Shown: positions 1 to 7,601, counted from the stretch's first letter. The stretch: DNA of 21,934 bases from Phascolarctobacterium_A succinatutens_B (GCF_958453765.1 NZ_CAUDZA010000034.1:1-21934); one strand, 5' to 3'. Numbers and translations: made by a program. The notes: generated by a model not told the origin, from the sequence alone.

Positions 1-20
1 ATTTTAATCAATCCTGCTTA

Positions 21-1280
21 TTAATCAACGTATTTTTTGAATACGATAGAAGCATTGTGACCGCCAAAGCCCAGGTTGTCGCTCAGTGCAACATTAACAA
101 CTCTCTTACGAGCTTCGTTCGGTACATAATCCAGATCCAGCGGACCTTCCGGATCATCCAGATCCTTATCCTTGTAGTTGATGGTCGGCGGAATGATATC
201 GTTTTCGATAGTCATAACGGTAGCAATAGCTTCTACACCGCCGGCAGCGCCCAGCAGATGGCCAATCATGGATTTGTTGGAGCTGATGCACAGTTCGTAA
301 GCATGCTCGCCAAATACCTTCTTGAAGGCAATGGTTTCGCCCAGGTCATTACGATGGGTGGAAGTACCATGAGCATTGATGTAGTCAACCTCTTCCGGTT
401 TTACGCCAGCGTCAGCAACTGCTGCAGCGATGCAGGCAGCCGGAGTTTCGCCGGTCGGGTCCGGAGCGGTGATATGATATGCGTCGCAGTTCATAGCAAA
501 GCCTGCCAGCTCAGCATAGATGTGTGCGCCACGAGCTTTAGCATGCTCCAGCTCTTCAAGAACCAGAACGCCTGCGCCTTCACCCATTACAAAGCCATCA
601 CGCTTTTTATCAAACGGGCAAGATGCTGCTTCAGGGTTTTCGTTATTGGTGGACAGAGCCTTCATGTTAGCAAAGCCAGCAATAGCAATCGGGGAAACCG
701 CAGCTTCGGTGCCGCCTGCCAGCATTACGTCAGCATCACCGTATTGAATGGTGCGCAGAGCGTCGCCGATGCAGTTGGTGCCGGTAGCACATGCAGTTAC
801 GATAGCGGTGTTAGGACCTTTCAGACCGGTTGCAATAGCAATCTGGCCTGCAGACATGTTCGGGATTTCCATCGGAATGAAGAACGGGCTGATTTTGGAC
901 GGGCCTTTGGAACCCAACTTCAGGGATTGCTCCAGGAAGGTGTGGATGCCACCGATACCGCTGCCAACGCAAACGCCGCAACGCAGAGGATTTTCCTTGC
1001 TCATATCCAGCTTAGCATCTTCGATAGCCAGCTTAGCAGCAGCAACTGCAAAGTGGGTTACACGGTCCATACGCTTGCCTTCTTTTTTATCAATGAAAGC
1101 AGTGTAATCAAAATCCTTAACCTCACCGGCAATCTTTACTGTGAAATCAGTAGTATCAAACTGAGTGATAGGGCCGATACCAGATTTACCGGCAACCAGG
1201 TTATTCCAGAAGGTATCCTTGCCGATACCGATAGGAGTTACAGGGCCAACGCCAGTTACTACAACTCTTCTTTTACTCAA
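21..1280 (-). CDS. fabF: FabF, beta-ketoacyl-ACP synthase II
   Basis: Elongating condensing enzyme of type II fatty acid synthesis: it joins malonyl-ACP to a growing acyl-ACP in the cytoplasm. The 419-residue length is normal for FabF. The thiolase-fold Cys-His-His triad is visible: C164 in the TACATGTN motif, H304 in NAHGTSTH and H341 in SMIGHLLGAAG. The start is TTG at 1278-1280, preceded by a GAGGTGA ribosome binding site about 6 bases upstream; the N-terminus MSKRRVVVTGVG matches the family, so the rare start is likely real. It is the last gene of the fab cluster inside the window and begins 17 bp after the fabK-like stop, so the two are almost certainly co-transcribed. The operon may continue beyond the left edge. 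Confidence 0.97.
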   Translation of the reverse strand: MSKRRVVVTGVGPVTPIGIGKDTFWNNLVAGKSGIGPITQFDTTDFTVKIAGEVKDFDYTAFIDKKEGKRMDRVTHFAVAAAKLAIEDAKLDMSKENPLRCGVCVGSGIGGIHTFLEQSLKLGSKGPSKISPFFIPMEIPNMSAGQIAIATGLKGPNTAIVTACATGTNCIGDALRTIQYGDADVMLAGGTEAAVSPIAIAGFANMKALSTNNENPEAASCPFDKKRDGFVMGEGAGVLVLEELEHAKARGAHIYAELAGFAMNCDAYHITAPDPTGETPAACIAAAVADAGVKPEEVDYINAHGTSTHRNDLGETIAFKKVFGEHAYELCISSNKSMIGHLLGAAGGVEAIATVMTIENDIIPPTINYKDKDLDDPEGPLDLDYVPNEARKRVVNVALSDNLGFGGHNASIVFKKYVD

Positions 1281-1297
1281 AATAGTTCACCTCGTAA

Positions 1298-2251
1298 TCA
1301 AATTTTTGAAATTTCATCCTTTATGCGCCTGAAGATTTCTTTTACAGGCAGAATTTCCTTGATTTTCCACATATTGGCACCGGTGAAAACAAGACCGGTT
1401 TCTACGTCACCCTGCTGTGCACGTGTCAGCGCTCTGATAATACAGAAGCTGTGGGTGCAGTGCTTTAAGCACAAATCGCAGGTGGTGGGTTTAGGAGCTT
1501 TATTTTCTAAAGATAACTGTGCAAACGGATTGCGGATAGCGCGTCCCTTATAGCCTACAGGGCTGTCAATCTGCACAACATCTTCTTTAGTCATTTTAAG
1601 ATAGAATTCTTTCAAAGCAGGTGCGCCGTTGGATTCCTCACTGGCAGCGAATCTGCTGCCCATCTGCACACCGCTTGCGCCCAGCTTCAGAAGCTCGGCA
1701 ACATCACTGCCGCAGACAGCGCCGCCGGCAGCAATAACAGGTATATTAACGGATTTAACAATCTCCGGAAGTATCTCTTTAATCGATTGCTGAGTTCCCA
1801 AGTGACCGCCTGCTTCGGTGCCTTCGACAACGATAGCAGAGGCTCCCAGCTTCTCAGAAATCTTAGCCAGTTTTACAGAAGAAACAATTGGTACTACTTC
1901 GACACCATATTTACGTCCGACGGCAAAAATATCTCTTGAAAAACCGGCGCCGGCTACGATTAAATCTATTTTCTCTTGTGCAGCGGTAGTAATCAGACCT
2001 AAAAACTCTCTTGCCGCAAACATTGCATTAATACCGATAATGCCTTTGCCGCCTGTAAGTTTTCTTGCCAGACGTATTTCTGTACGCAGTTCGTCAAAGC
2101 TCATGCCGGACGCTGCGATAAGTCCTATACCGCCTTCTTTAGCTACAGCAGCTGCCAAACGGGCTGTAGACAGCCTGATAGCCATGCCTCCTTGTATAAT
2201 CGGTACTTCAGCAACAAGCTTACCGATTTTCAGCACTGGTAGTTTCAACAA
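1298..2251 (-). CDS. fabK: FabK-like FMN enoyl-ACP reductase (nitronate monooxygenase family)
   Basis: A TIM-barrel flavoprotein of the FabK/2-nitropropane dioxygenase family, 317 residues. Family signatures are the N-terminal PIIQGGMA, the GTEAGGHLG segment (146-152, with H150 at the position of the FabK active-site His) and the phosphate-binding IPVIAAGG at 170-177. Position between acpP and fabF points to the last reduction of the elongation cycle, enoyl-ACP to acyl-ACP, although the family also contains true nitronate monooxygenases. The C-terminus carries a Cys cluster, C258, C261, C265 and C270, not found in the textbook streptococcal FabK. The start is TTG at 2249-2251 behind a GGGGGAT purine run; the nearby ATG is out of frame and stops at once. 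Enzyme family is certain, exact role less so. Confidence 0.85.
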   Translation of the reverse strand: MLKLPVLKIGKLVAEVPIIQGGMAIRLSTARLAAAVAKEGGIGLIAASGMSFDELRTEIRLARKLTGGKGIIGINAMFAAREFLGLITTAAQEKIDLIVAGAGFSRDIFAVGRKYGVEVVPIVSSVKLAKISEKLGASAIVVEGTEAGGHLGTQQSIKEILPEIVKSVNIPVIAAGGAVCGSDVAELLKLGASGVQMGSRFAASEESNGAPALKEFYLKMTKEDVVQIDSPVGYKGRAIRNPFAQLSLENKAPKPTTCDLCLKHCTHSFCIIRALTRAQQGDVETGLVFTGANMWKIKEILPVKEIFRRIKDEISKI

Positions 2252-2292
2252 ATATCCCCCATTTCAGGACTAGAGTAGAGTAGCTTGTGCCA

Positions 2293-2313
2293 GGGAACCC
2301 TCAAGGGGTTCCC
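2293..2313 (-). other. Intercistronic RNA hairpin between acpP and fabK-like gene
   Basis: A perfect 8-bp inverted repeat (GGGAACCC, 5-base loop, GGGTTCCC) lies just downstream of the acpP stop. On the minus strand it is not followed by a U-tract, so it is not a standard intrinsic terminator. It may protect or process the acpP 3' end and raise acpP mRNA relative to the downstream genes. Confidence 0.6.
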
Positions 2314-2334
2314 TAAACATAAGCAGGTAAAGCA

Positions 2335-2565
2335 TTATTTTTCTTCATCCAGCAGTTTAACAGCGTCAGCTACAGTGCGGATTTTTTCAGCTTTTTCATC
2401 AGGGATTTCAACACCGAATTCCTCTTCGAAAGCCATGATCAGCTCAACGATATCGAGGGAGTCAGCGCCGAGATCATCGATGAAAGCGGATTCCATCTTT
2501 ACTTCGTCAGCGTCAACGCTCAGTTGTTCAACAGTGATGTCTCTTACTTTTTCGAAAGTGCTCAT
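2335..2565 (-). CDS. acpP: Acyl carrier protein
   Basis: Small acidic carrier of acyl chains in fatty acid synthesis; 76 residues, the usual ACP length. The phosphopantetheine site is S36 in the GADSLD motif, followed by the typical acidic helix II (DIVELIMAFEEEF). It starts at ATG 2563-2565 with a near-perfect AGGAGGTGA ribosome binding site, the strongest in the operon, consistent with the high ACP protein level most bacteria need. It lies 56 bp downstream of fabG and is followed by a stable hairpin rather than a terminator. Confidence 0.98.
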   Translation of the reverse strand: MSTFEKVRDITVEQLSVDADEVKMESAFIDDLGADSLDIVELIMAFEEEFGVEIPDEKAEKIRTVADAVKLLDEEK

Positions 2566-2621
2566 TACGATTCACCTCCTTCCAATAGGTAAAGTTGCAG
2601 GTCTCCCAAATGGGCCCCCTA

Positions 2622-3365
2622 TTACATTACCATACCACCGTCAACATGTAAAGTCTGTCCGGTAATATAATTGGCGTCATCGCTCACAAGGAAGACAACA
2701 GCCTTGGCAATATCAGTAGTTTCACCCAATTTGTGTAAGGGTATAGAAGTCAGCATACCTTCAACAACCTTGTCGGAAAGTACACTTGTCATATCCGTTT
2801 TAATAAAGCCGGGAGCAACAGCGTTCACGTTAATGCCGCGAGCAGCAACTTCCTTAGCAACGGATTTAGTAAAGCCGATTACGCCAGCCTTAGCAGCAGC
2901 GTAGTTAGCCTGGCCAGCATTGCCCATCAGACCAACAACAGAGCTGATGCTGACAATTTTGCCGGCCTTTTGTTTCATCATGTATTTGACAGCGGCCTTG
3001 GTGCAGTTGAACACACCCTTCAGGTTAGTGGTCAGAACTGCGTCCCAATCCTCTTCTTTCATACGCATCAGCAGACCATCACGGGTAATGCCTGCGTTGT
3101 TTACGAGGATATCAATGCGGCCGAATTCTTTAACAACTTCATCTACCATAGCAGTAGCAGCTTCGTTGGAGGAAATGTCTGCCTGCACTACGAAAGCCTT
3201 ACGGCCCATAGCTTCGATTTCTGCAGCAACCTCTTTAGCAGCAGCTTCACTGCCTGCGTAGTTTACAACAACGTCAGCACCTTCTGCAGCGAGAGCCAGT
3301 GCGATTGCACGGCCGATACCGCGGGAAGCGCCGGTTACGAGAGCTTTTTTACCTTCTAACTTCAT
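2622..3365 (-). CDS. fabG: FabG, 3-oxoacyl-ACP reductase
   Basis: NADPH-dependent reductase of beta-ketoacyl-ACP, a short-chain dehydrogenase of 247 residues, the typical FabG size. The cofactor motif TGASRGIG is at 11-18, NNAG at 89-92, and the catalytic set N114, S142, Y155 and K159 (YAAAK) is complete. The C-terminal ITGQTLHVDGGMVM segment is typical of FabG. The ATG start at 3363-3365 has an AAGGAGAAC ribosome binding site. A gap of about 108 bp separates it from fabD; I see no convincing terminator or promoter there, so read-through from fabD is assumed. Confidence 0.97.
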   Translation of the reverse strand: MKLEGKKALVTGASRGIGRAIALALAAEGADVVVNYAGSEAAAKEVAAEIEAMGRKAFVVQADISSNEAATAMVDEVVKEFGRIDILVNNAGITRDGLLMRMKEEDWDAVLTTNLKGVFNCTKAAVKYMMKQKAGKIVSISSVVGLMGNAGQANYAAAKAGVIGFTKSVAKEVAARGINVNAVAPGFIKTDMTSVLSDKVVEGMLTSIPLHKLGETTDIAKAVVFLVSDDANYITGQTLHVDGGMVM

Positions 3366-3473
3366 TGCAAGTTCTCCTTATCCTTCAATTCATCATCTGT
3401 CATTTGGTCTTCACAAATACATACTGCATGTACGTTTAGGGGAATTGCGAAGCTGACAGTTTAGCCTGGTGAA

Positions 3474-4415
3474 TTATTTATTCAGCTCAGCTAAGGTTTT
3501 TTCCAGGCTGGCAGCGTCTTCAACGTTGAGAGCCATCATGCCTTTGGCAATCTTCTTGGTGAAGCCGGTCAGAACCTTGCCCGGGCCAACCTCAACAAAA
3601 ATGTCTACGCCGCCTGCAACCATATTGCGTACGCTGGTTTCCCAGAGAACAGGCATAGCAGCTTGTTTAACGAGCAGTTTTTTGATTTCTTCGCCGCTGG
3701 TAACTTCCTGAGCGGTTACGTTAGCAACAACAGGAACGGTAATATCTTTGATTTCAATCGGAGCCAGAACCTCAGCCAGGCGGGCTGCAGCGGGCTGCAT
3801 CAGAGTGCTGTGGAAAGGAGCGCTTACTGGCAACAGCACAGCGCGTTTTGCACCTGCAGCCTTCAGAGCTTCGATAGCTTTATTTACAGGATTAACAGCA
3901 CCAGCAATAACAACCTGACCGGGGCAGTTGAAGTTTACTGCTTGCACTGCTTCGCCGGATTCAGCTTCTACGCTGCGGCAGATTTCTACGATTTTGTCGC
4001 TGTCCAAACCGAGGATAGCAGCCATGCTGCCTTCGCCTACGGGAACAGCCTCTTGCATGAACTGGCCGCGTTTGTTAACAATGCGTACAGCGTCAGCAAA
4101 TTTCAGAGCACCGGTGTTTACCAGTGCACTGTATTCGCCCAGGCTGTGACCTGCAGCGATATCGCAGCTTACGCCATGCTCCTTCAGAACTGCTGCACAA
4201 GCTGTGCTGGCGGTCAGAATAGCAGGTTGGGTGTTAGCGGTCAGCTTCAGGTCTTCAGCAGGACCTTCGAAGCACATTTTGCTGATGGAATAGCCAAGAG
4301 CGTCATCAGCCTCTTCAAAAATATGTTTTACAACAGGATATTCATCATAAAAAGCTTTGCACATGCCAACGGTCTGAGAACCTTGGCCGGGGAATACGAA
4401 TGCGATTTTACTCAT
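3474..4415 (-). CDS. fabD: FabD, malonyl-CoA:ACP transacylase
   Basis: Transfers malonyl from CoA to ACP, supplying the extender unit used by FabH and FabF. The 313-residue protein begins MSKIAFVFPGQGSQ; the catalytic serine is S91 in GHSLGEY, with R116 and H202 at the positions of the family Arg and His. The start chosen is ATG 4413-4415 because an AGAGAGGTAA ribosome binding site precedes it and the family N-terminus begins there. The frame stays open 43 codons further upstream to an ATG at 4544, but that part is built from the inverted-repeat element and has no ribosome binding site. The 159-bp gap to fabH is the largest in the operon and holds two repeat structures. Confidence 0.96.
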   Translation of the reverse strand: MSKIAFVFPGQGSQTVGMCKAFYDEYPVVKHIFEEADDALGYSISKMCFEGPAEDLKLTANTQPAILTASTACAAVLKEHGVSCDIAAGHSLGEYSALVNTGALKFADAVRIVNKRGQFMQEAVPVGEGSMAAILGLDSDKIVEICRSVEAESGEAVQAVNFNCPGQVVIAGAVNPVNKAIEALKAAGAKRAVLLPVSAPFHSTLMQPAAARLAEVLAPIEIKDITVPVVANVTAQEVTSGEEIKKLLVKQAAMPVLWETSVRNMVAGGVDIFVEVGPGKVLTGFTKKIAKGMMALNVEDAASLEKTLAELNK

Positions 4416-4431
4416 CGTGTAAATTACCTCT

Positions 4432-4462
4432 CTTTCGATAATAATTAACTTTCGATAATAAT
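4432..4462. repeat. Tandem 14-bp direct repeat upstream of fabD
   Basis: CTTTCGATAATAAT occurs twice (4432-4445 and 4449-4462), exactly repeated, with a 3-bp spacer and hence a 17-bp period. The proximal copy abuts the fabD ribosome binding site. It could be a short tandem duplication or a paired protein-binding site; nothing in the sequence decides between them. Confidence 0.75.
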
Positions 4463-4471
4463 CAAATACTA

Positions 4472-4573
4472 CCAAGACAAACGAGAAGGGTTTAGATACG
4501 AGTAATGGCGACGACGGTGTACTACTGCTACTCCTAGGAGCCATTACAAAGTAGATGGGCCCTTATCGTTTGG
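4472..4573. repeat. Two-tier inverted-repeat element in the fabH-fabD gap
   Basis: An outer stem pairs 4478-4490 (CAAACGAGAAGGG) with 4560-4572 (12 of 13 pairs), and an inner stem pairs 4502-4509 (GTAATGGC) with 4540-4547 (8 of 8). A 30-base loop lies inside, containing the palindrome CTCCTAGGAG. No T-tract follows on the minus strand, so it is not a normal terminator. It could be a MITE-like insertion or a structured cis-acting RNA in the fab transcript. The pairing is directly visible; the role is unknown. Confidence 0.7.
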
Positions 4574-4574
4574 A

Positions 4575-5564
4575 TTATTTACTCCATTTGAGGACAATAG
4601 CTGCCCAGGTCAGACCTGCGCCAAAGCCGTCAAGAATAATATTATCGCCTTTTTTCAGTGCGCCGGCCTTTTGAGCCTCGCACAGAGCGATAGGAATAGA
4701 TGCGGCAGAGGTATTAGCGTATTTGTCTACGTTTACCCAAACCTTATCCATCGGCATCTTCAGACGCTTAGCAGCGGAGGTGATGATGCGGTAGTTAGCC
4801 TGATGCGGGAACAGCATATCCAGCTCTTCCGGCTTCATATTCGCCTTAGCAAGAGCACGCTTTGCAGTCTTGCCCATAATCTGGATAGCGAATTTGAAAA
4901 CCTCCTGACCGTTCATATGAATGGTGTGGTCTTTGGCAGCAACGGTTTCTTCGCTTGCCGGATTACGGCTGCCGCCTGCCGGTTGCAGCAGGAACTTGCC
5001 GCCGTTGCCGTCGGCACCCATGTCAATGCCCAGTACACCGTAGCCTTCTTCAACCTCGCCAACTACAGCAGCACCGGCGCCATCACCGAAGAGAACGCAG
5101 GTGTTACGATCTGTCCAGTTCATAATACGGCTCAGAGTTTCCGCACCGATAATCAGAATCTTGTTATACAGACCGCTCTTAACCATCTGGCTTGCTACAG
5201 CAAGGCTGTAAACAAAGCCGCTGCAGCCTGCAGCCAGGTCAAAGGCAGCTGCGTTTTTAGCACCCAGACGAGCCTGTACCAGGCAAGCGGTAGACGGGAA
5301 AATATAGTCGGAGGAAGCAGTGCCTACAATAACGAGATCTAGCTCTTCCGGAGCAACGCCGGCGTCCTTCAGTGCTTCTACAGCAGCATTGTACGCCAGA
5401 TCGGAGGTTGCTTCTTCCGGAGCAGCGATGTGACGCTGCTTGATGCCGGTGCGCTCAGTAATCCATTCGTCACTGGTCTCAACAATTTTCTCCATGTCTG
5501 TATTAGTGATAATCTTCTCAGGAACATAATGTCCTAAACCTAAAATACCAACAGCTCTTGTCAT
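4575..5564 (-). CDS. fabH: FabH, beta-ketoacyl-ACP synthase III
   Basis: Initiates fatty acid synthesis by condensing a short acyl-CoA primer with malonyl-ACP. Length is 329 residues, usual for FabH, and the Cys-His-Asn triad is intact: C114 in DLAAGCSGF, H254 in FPHQANYRI and N284 in YANTSAASIP. Start ATG 5562-5564 lies 4 bp after the plsX stop, with GAGG inside the plsX 3' end acting as ribosome binding site, so the two genes are likely translationally coupled. The primer (acetyl or branched) cannot be told by eye. Confidence 0.97.
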   Translation of the reverse strand: MTRAVGILGLGHYVPEKIITNTDMEKIVETSDEWITERTGIKQRHIAAPEEATSDLAYNAAVEALKDAGVAPEELDLVIVGTASSDYIFPSTACLVQARLGAKNAAAFDLAAGCSGFVYSLAVASQMVKSGLYNKILIIGAETLSRIMNWTDRNTCVLFGDGAGAAVVGEVEEGYGVLGIDMGADGNGGKFLLQPAGGSRNPASEETVAAKDHTIHMNGQEVFKFAIQIMGKTAKRALAKANMKPEELDMLFPHQANYRIITSAAKRLKMPMDKVWVNVDKYANTSAASIPIALCEAQKAGALKKGDNIILDGFGAGLTWAAIVLKWSK

Positions 5565-5568
5565 TTAT

Positions 5569-6582
5569 CTAATTCCTCATTTCTTTTGATTCCGCAATCT
5601 TATCTTTGATGATACTTACAACATCCTGCTCGGCAAAGTCCATAGCTACATGAATAGCATTGGTAATTGCCTTGGCCTTGGAGCTGCCGTGGCAGATAAT
5701 AAAAGGCGCGCGGATGCCTAACAGCAAAGCTCCGCCGTATTCGGCAGGGTCAAGACGTTTCTTCAGGCCTTTCAGTGCAGGCTTGATTAACAGTCCGCCC
5801 AGCTTTGCCAGAATGCCGCCGTTCATAATCGCTTCCTTGATCAGCGTCATAATAGCCTTCGCCAGACCTTCACCGAACTTCAGCACAACATTGCCGACGA
5901 AACCGTCGCAGACAACTACATCTACCGTGCCTTTGTTGATGTCACGTCCTTCAACATTGCCGATAAAGTTTATTGTCCGAGTATCCTTTAAAAGCGGGTA
6001 GGTTGCCAGTGCTTGTTCGTTACCCTTAGTTTCTTCTTCACCGATGTTCAAAAGTCCTACCTTCGGCTGAGAAATTTTTAAAATTTTTTCTGCGTACACC
6101 GTACCCATGATAGCACTCTGTACCATATGCTCAGGTTTTGCGTCTACCTTGGCGCCGCTGTCAAGCACTACAGTAGTGCCCTTCAGGCTGGGAATCGGCG
6201 TTGCAATAGCAGGTCGTTCCACGCCCCTGATGCGGCCTACGCAAAAAAGCGCTGAGGCAACGGCAGCACCGGTGCTGCCGGAGGAAACAAGGGCATCACA
6301 TTCCTTGTTTCTCAGCAATCCTGCCGCAACTACGATAGAAGCGTCCTTTTTGGACTTAACCGCAATCGCAGGATGCTCGTCCATCGCAATTACCTCGCTG
6401 GCATGATGAATAGTAATCTTCGGATTTTTATCCGCACCGTATTTTACCAGCAGCTCACGGATTATTTTTTCATCGCCAACCAAAACAGTTTCGCAGCCAT
6501 ACTTTTTAACAGCGTTGACTGCACCTAAAACAAGCTCTTTGGGACCATAATCGGTACCCATAACATCTACGGCGATTTTCAT
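5569..6582 (-). CDS. plsX: PlsX, phosphate acyltransferase
   Basis: Peripheral membrane enzyme that converts acyl-ACP and phosphate to acyl phosphate, the donor for PlsY in phospholipid synthesis; it links the fab cycle to membrane lipids. The 337-residue length is typical, with family blocks such as VSSGSTGA, LDSGAKVDAKPEH, LNIGEEETKG and the GNVEGRDI segment. The usual N-terminal DAMGGDxxP reads DVMGTDYGP here (residues 6-14), two substitutions in a strongly conserved block. The ATG overlaps the fapR stop codon by 4 bp (ATGA), indicating translational coupling with its regulator. Confidence 0.96.
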   Translation of the reverse strand: MKIAVDVMGTDYGPKELVLGAVNAVKKYGCETVLVGDEKIIRELLVKYGADKNPKITIHHASEVIAMDEHPAIAVKSKKDASIVVAAGLLRNKECDALVSSGSTGAAVASALFCVGRIRGVERPAIATPIPSLKGTTVVLDSGAKVDAKPEHMVQSAIMGTVYAEKILKISQPKVGLLNIGEEETKGNEQALATYPLLKDTRTINFIGNVEGRDINKGTVDVVVCDGFVGNVVLKFGEGLAKAIMTLIKEAIMNGGILAKLGGLLIKPALKGLKKRLDPAEYGGALLLGIRAPFIICHGSSKAKAITNAIHVAMDFAEQDVVSIIKDKIAESKEMRN

Positions 6583-7166
6583 GCTTCCTGCTCCCCCTCA
6601 TGCTTAGTTCTGTTATCCAAAGAAACAATAATGAACTTAGCGCGAAAAACCTCTTCGTTATTGTTTTTCACGGAAACAAAAATATAATATTTATCCATGC
6701 GGCGGTGCGTAACCACTGCACGGGCTACAAGCACAGCTCCTGCATTGACAGGCAGCTTATACTTGACATTACCTACAGCAGTCAGTGCATATTCCGCATC
6801 TACAACGGCCAGAGCCAAAGTGTTGGCCATGGCAAACATATAATAACCGCGTGCGATTCCGGTACGTTCAAGCACCATATCCGGTGTAATCTTCAGCGTT
6901 GAGATGCCGATTTTATTCAGCTCCAGATCCAGCAGCTCGCCCACGATATCTTTTTTATCAATGGCACGCAGCTTGGTCTGAGCTTCCTCTGCCATAGTAC
7001 GAGTTCTGGCACGCAGCTCAGGAATTCCCAGAGCAACACGGTCCAGACGAATTGTCTGTACGCTGACATCCAGCATTTTTGCCAGTTGCTCATCAGTGCT
7101 GAAGGGATTATCCCTAAGCAGCTTCTTCAAGCTTCTGTGACGTATTAATTTTTTAGAAGAAGTCAT
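6579..7166 (-). CDS. fapR: FapR, malonyl-CoA-responsive fatty acid and phospholipid repressor
   Basis: Transcriptional repressor of membrane-lipid genes whose DNA binding is released by malonyl-CoA. The 195-residue protein has an N-terminal helix-turn-helix (about 10-50, with TDEQLAKMLDVSVQTIRLDR) and a C-terminal hot-dog effector domain. The block around RGYYMFAMANTLALAVVDAEYALTAV aligns with the ligand-binding region of Bacillus FapR. The start ATG 7164-7166 follows an AGGTGAGG ribosome binding site. It heads the fab operon, overlaps plsX by 4 bp, and carries a FapR-like operator directly upstream, so autoregulation is likely. Negativicutes commonly keep fapR at the head of plsX-fab clusters. 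Confidence 0.95.
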   Translation of the reverse strand: MTSSKKLIRHRSLKKLLRDNPFSTDEQLAKMLDVSVQTIRLDRVALGIPELRARTRTMAEEAQTKLRAIDKKDIVGELLDLELNKIGISTLKITPDMVLERTGIARGYYMFAMANTLALAVVDAEYALTAVGNVKYKLPVNAGAVLVARAVVTHRRMDKYYIFVSVKNNNEEVFRAKFIIVSLDNRTKHEGEQEA

Positions 7167-7181
7167 TACCTCACCTGCTTT

Positions 7182-7198
7182 TTAGTACCAGCTCATAA
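7182..7198 (-). promoter_or_regulatory. FapR operator candidate
   Basis: TTAGTA-CCAGC-TCATAA on the plus strand resembles the known 17-bp FapR box (TTAGTA, five bases, TACTAA). The left half is exact including the following CC; the right half matches 4 of 6. It starts about 5 bases downstream of the predicted transcription start, the usual place for FapR roadblock repression. Confidence 0.72.
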
Positions 7199-7209
7199 TA
7201 TCTGTTTTT

Positions 7210-7238
7210 ATTATAAGAGCATCGCAGGTTTTTGGCAA
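7210..7238 (-). promoter_or_regulatory. fapR-fab operon promoter (sigma-A type)
   Basis: On the minus strand TTGCCA (7233-7238) and TATAAT (7210-7215) are separated by 17 bp. The -10 is perfect and the -35 matches 4 of 6, including TTG. The predicted start, near 7203, gives a leader of about 37 bases containing the FapR-box-like site. Confidence 0.82.
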
Positions 7239-7339
7239 GGGCTTTTTAGCAAAAAATTTGTGATATCCCTTACATTTCACCAATTTCTTTAATTACATAA
7301 TTAACTATCCGTGAAATCGGAGATCTTACCGTACCATGT

Positions 7340-7368
7340 AAAAAGCCTCCGGAAAAAATTCCGAAGGC
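7340..7368 (-). terminator. Terminator after rpmF
   Basis: Stem of 10 bp (7345-7354 with 7359-7368, one G-U pair) with a 4-base loop, followed on the minus strand by a run of five U. It closes the yceD-rpmF transcript and insulates the fapR promoter. Confidence 0.88.
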
Positions 7369-7386
7369 CTTATAAACAGCTTAAAA

Positions 7387-7566
7387 TTATTCAGCTTTAG
7401 CAATGACTTGTTTGCCATTGTAGTAACCGCATTCAGGGCAAACGCGATGCGGCATTTTCATTTCATGACATTGCGGGCATTCAACCATGCCAGGAACGCT
7501 CAGTTTCCAATTAGCACGACGTCTGTCACGACGGGCTTTGGACATTTTTCTCTTAGGTACTGCCAT
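7387..7566 (-). CDS. rpmF: 50S ribosomal protein L32
   Basis: A 59-residue protein starting MAVPKRKMSKARRDRRRAN, the hallmark of bacterial L32, with a basic N-terminus that packs into 23S rRNA. It is the zinc-binding form: C30, C33, C43 and C46 make the ribbon (CPQC and CPEC). Start ATG 7564-7566 has AGGAGGTG upstream. It lies 35 bp downstream of yceD, the widespread yceD-rpmF pairing, and ends at a strong terminator just before the fapR promoter. The rpmF-fapR-plsX order also recalls the ribosome and lipid gene linkage of other bacteria. Confidence 0.97.
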   Translation of the reverse strand: MAVPKRKMSKARRDRRRANWKLSVPGMVECPQCHEMKMPHRVCPECGYYNGKQVIAKAE

Positions 7567-7601
7567 TTCTCAATACACCTCCTCAGTGCTATGAAGTGAA
7601 T

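Noticed and set aside
57..1553. A 498-codon plus-strand open frame
   Set aside because: It is wholly antisense to fabF and part of the fabK-like gene, shows no family features, and is explained by their codon bias.
3366..3473. Possible internal promoter in the fabD-fabG gap
   Set aside because: No -35/-10 pair at acceptable spacing; only a weak short inverted repeat near 3417-3435.
4416..4544. 43-codon N-terminal extension of fabD
   Set aside because: Encoded by the inverted-repeat element, has no ribosome binding site, and the family begins at MSKIAFVFPGQG behind a good site.
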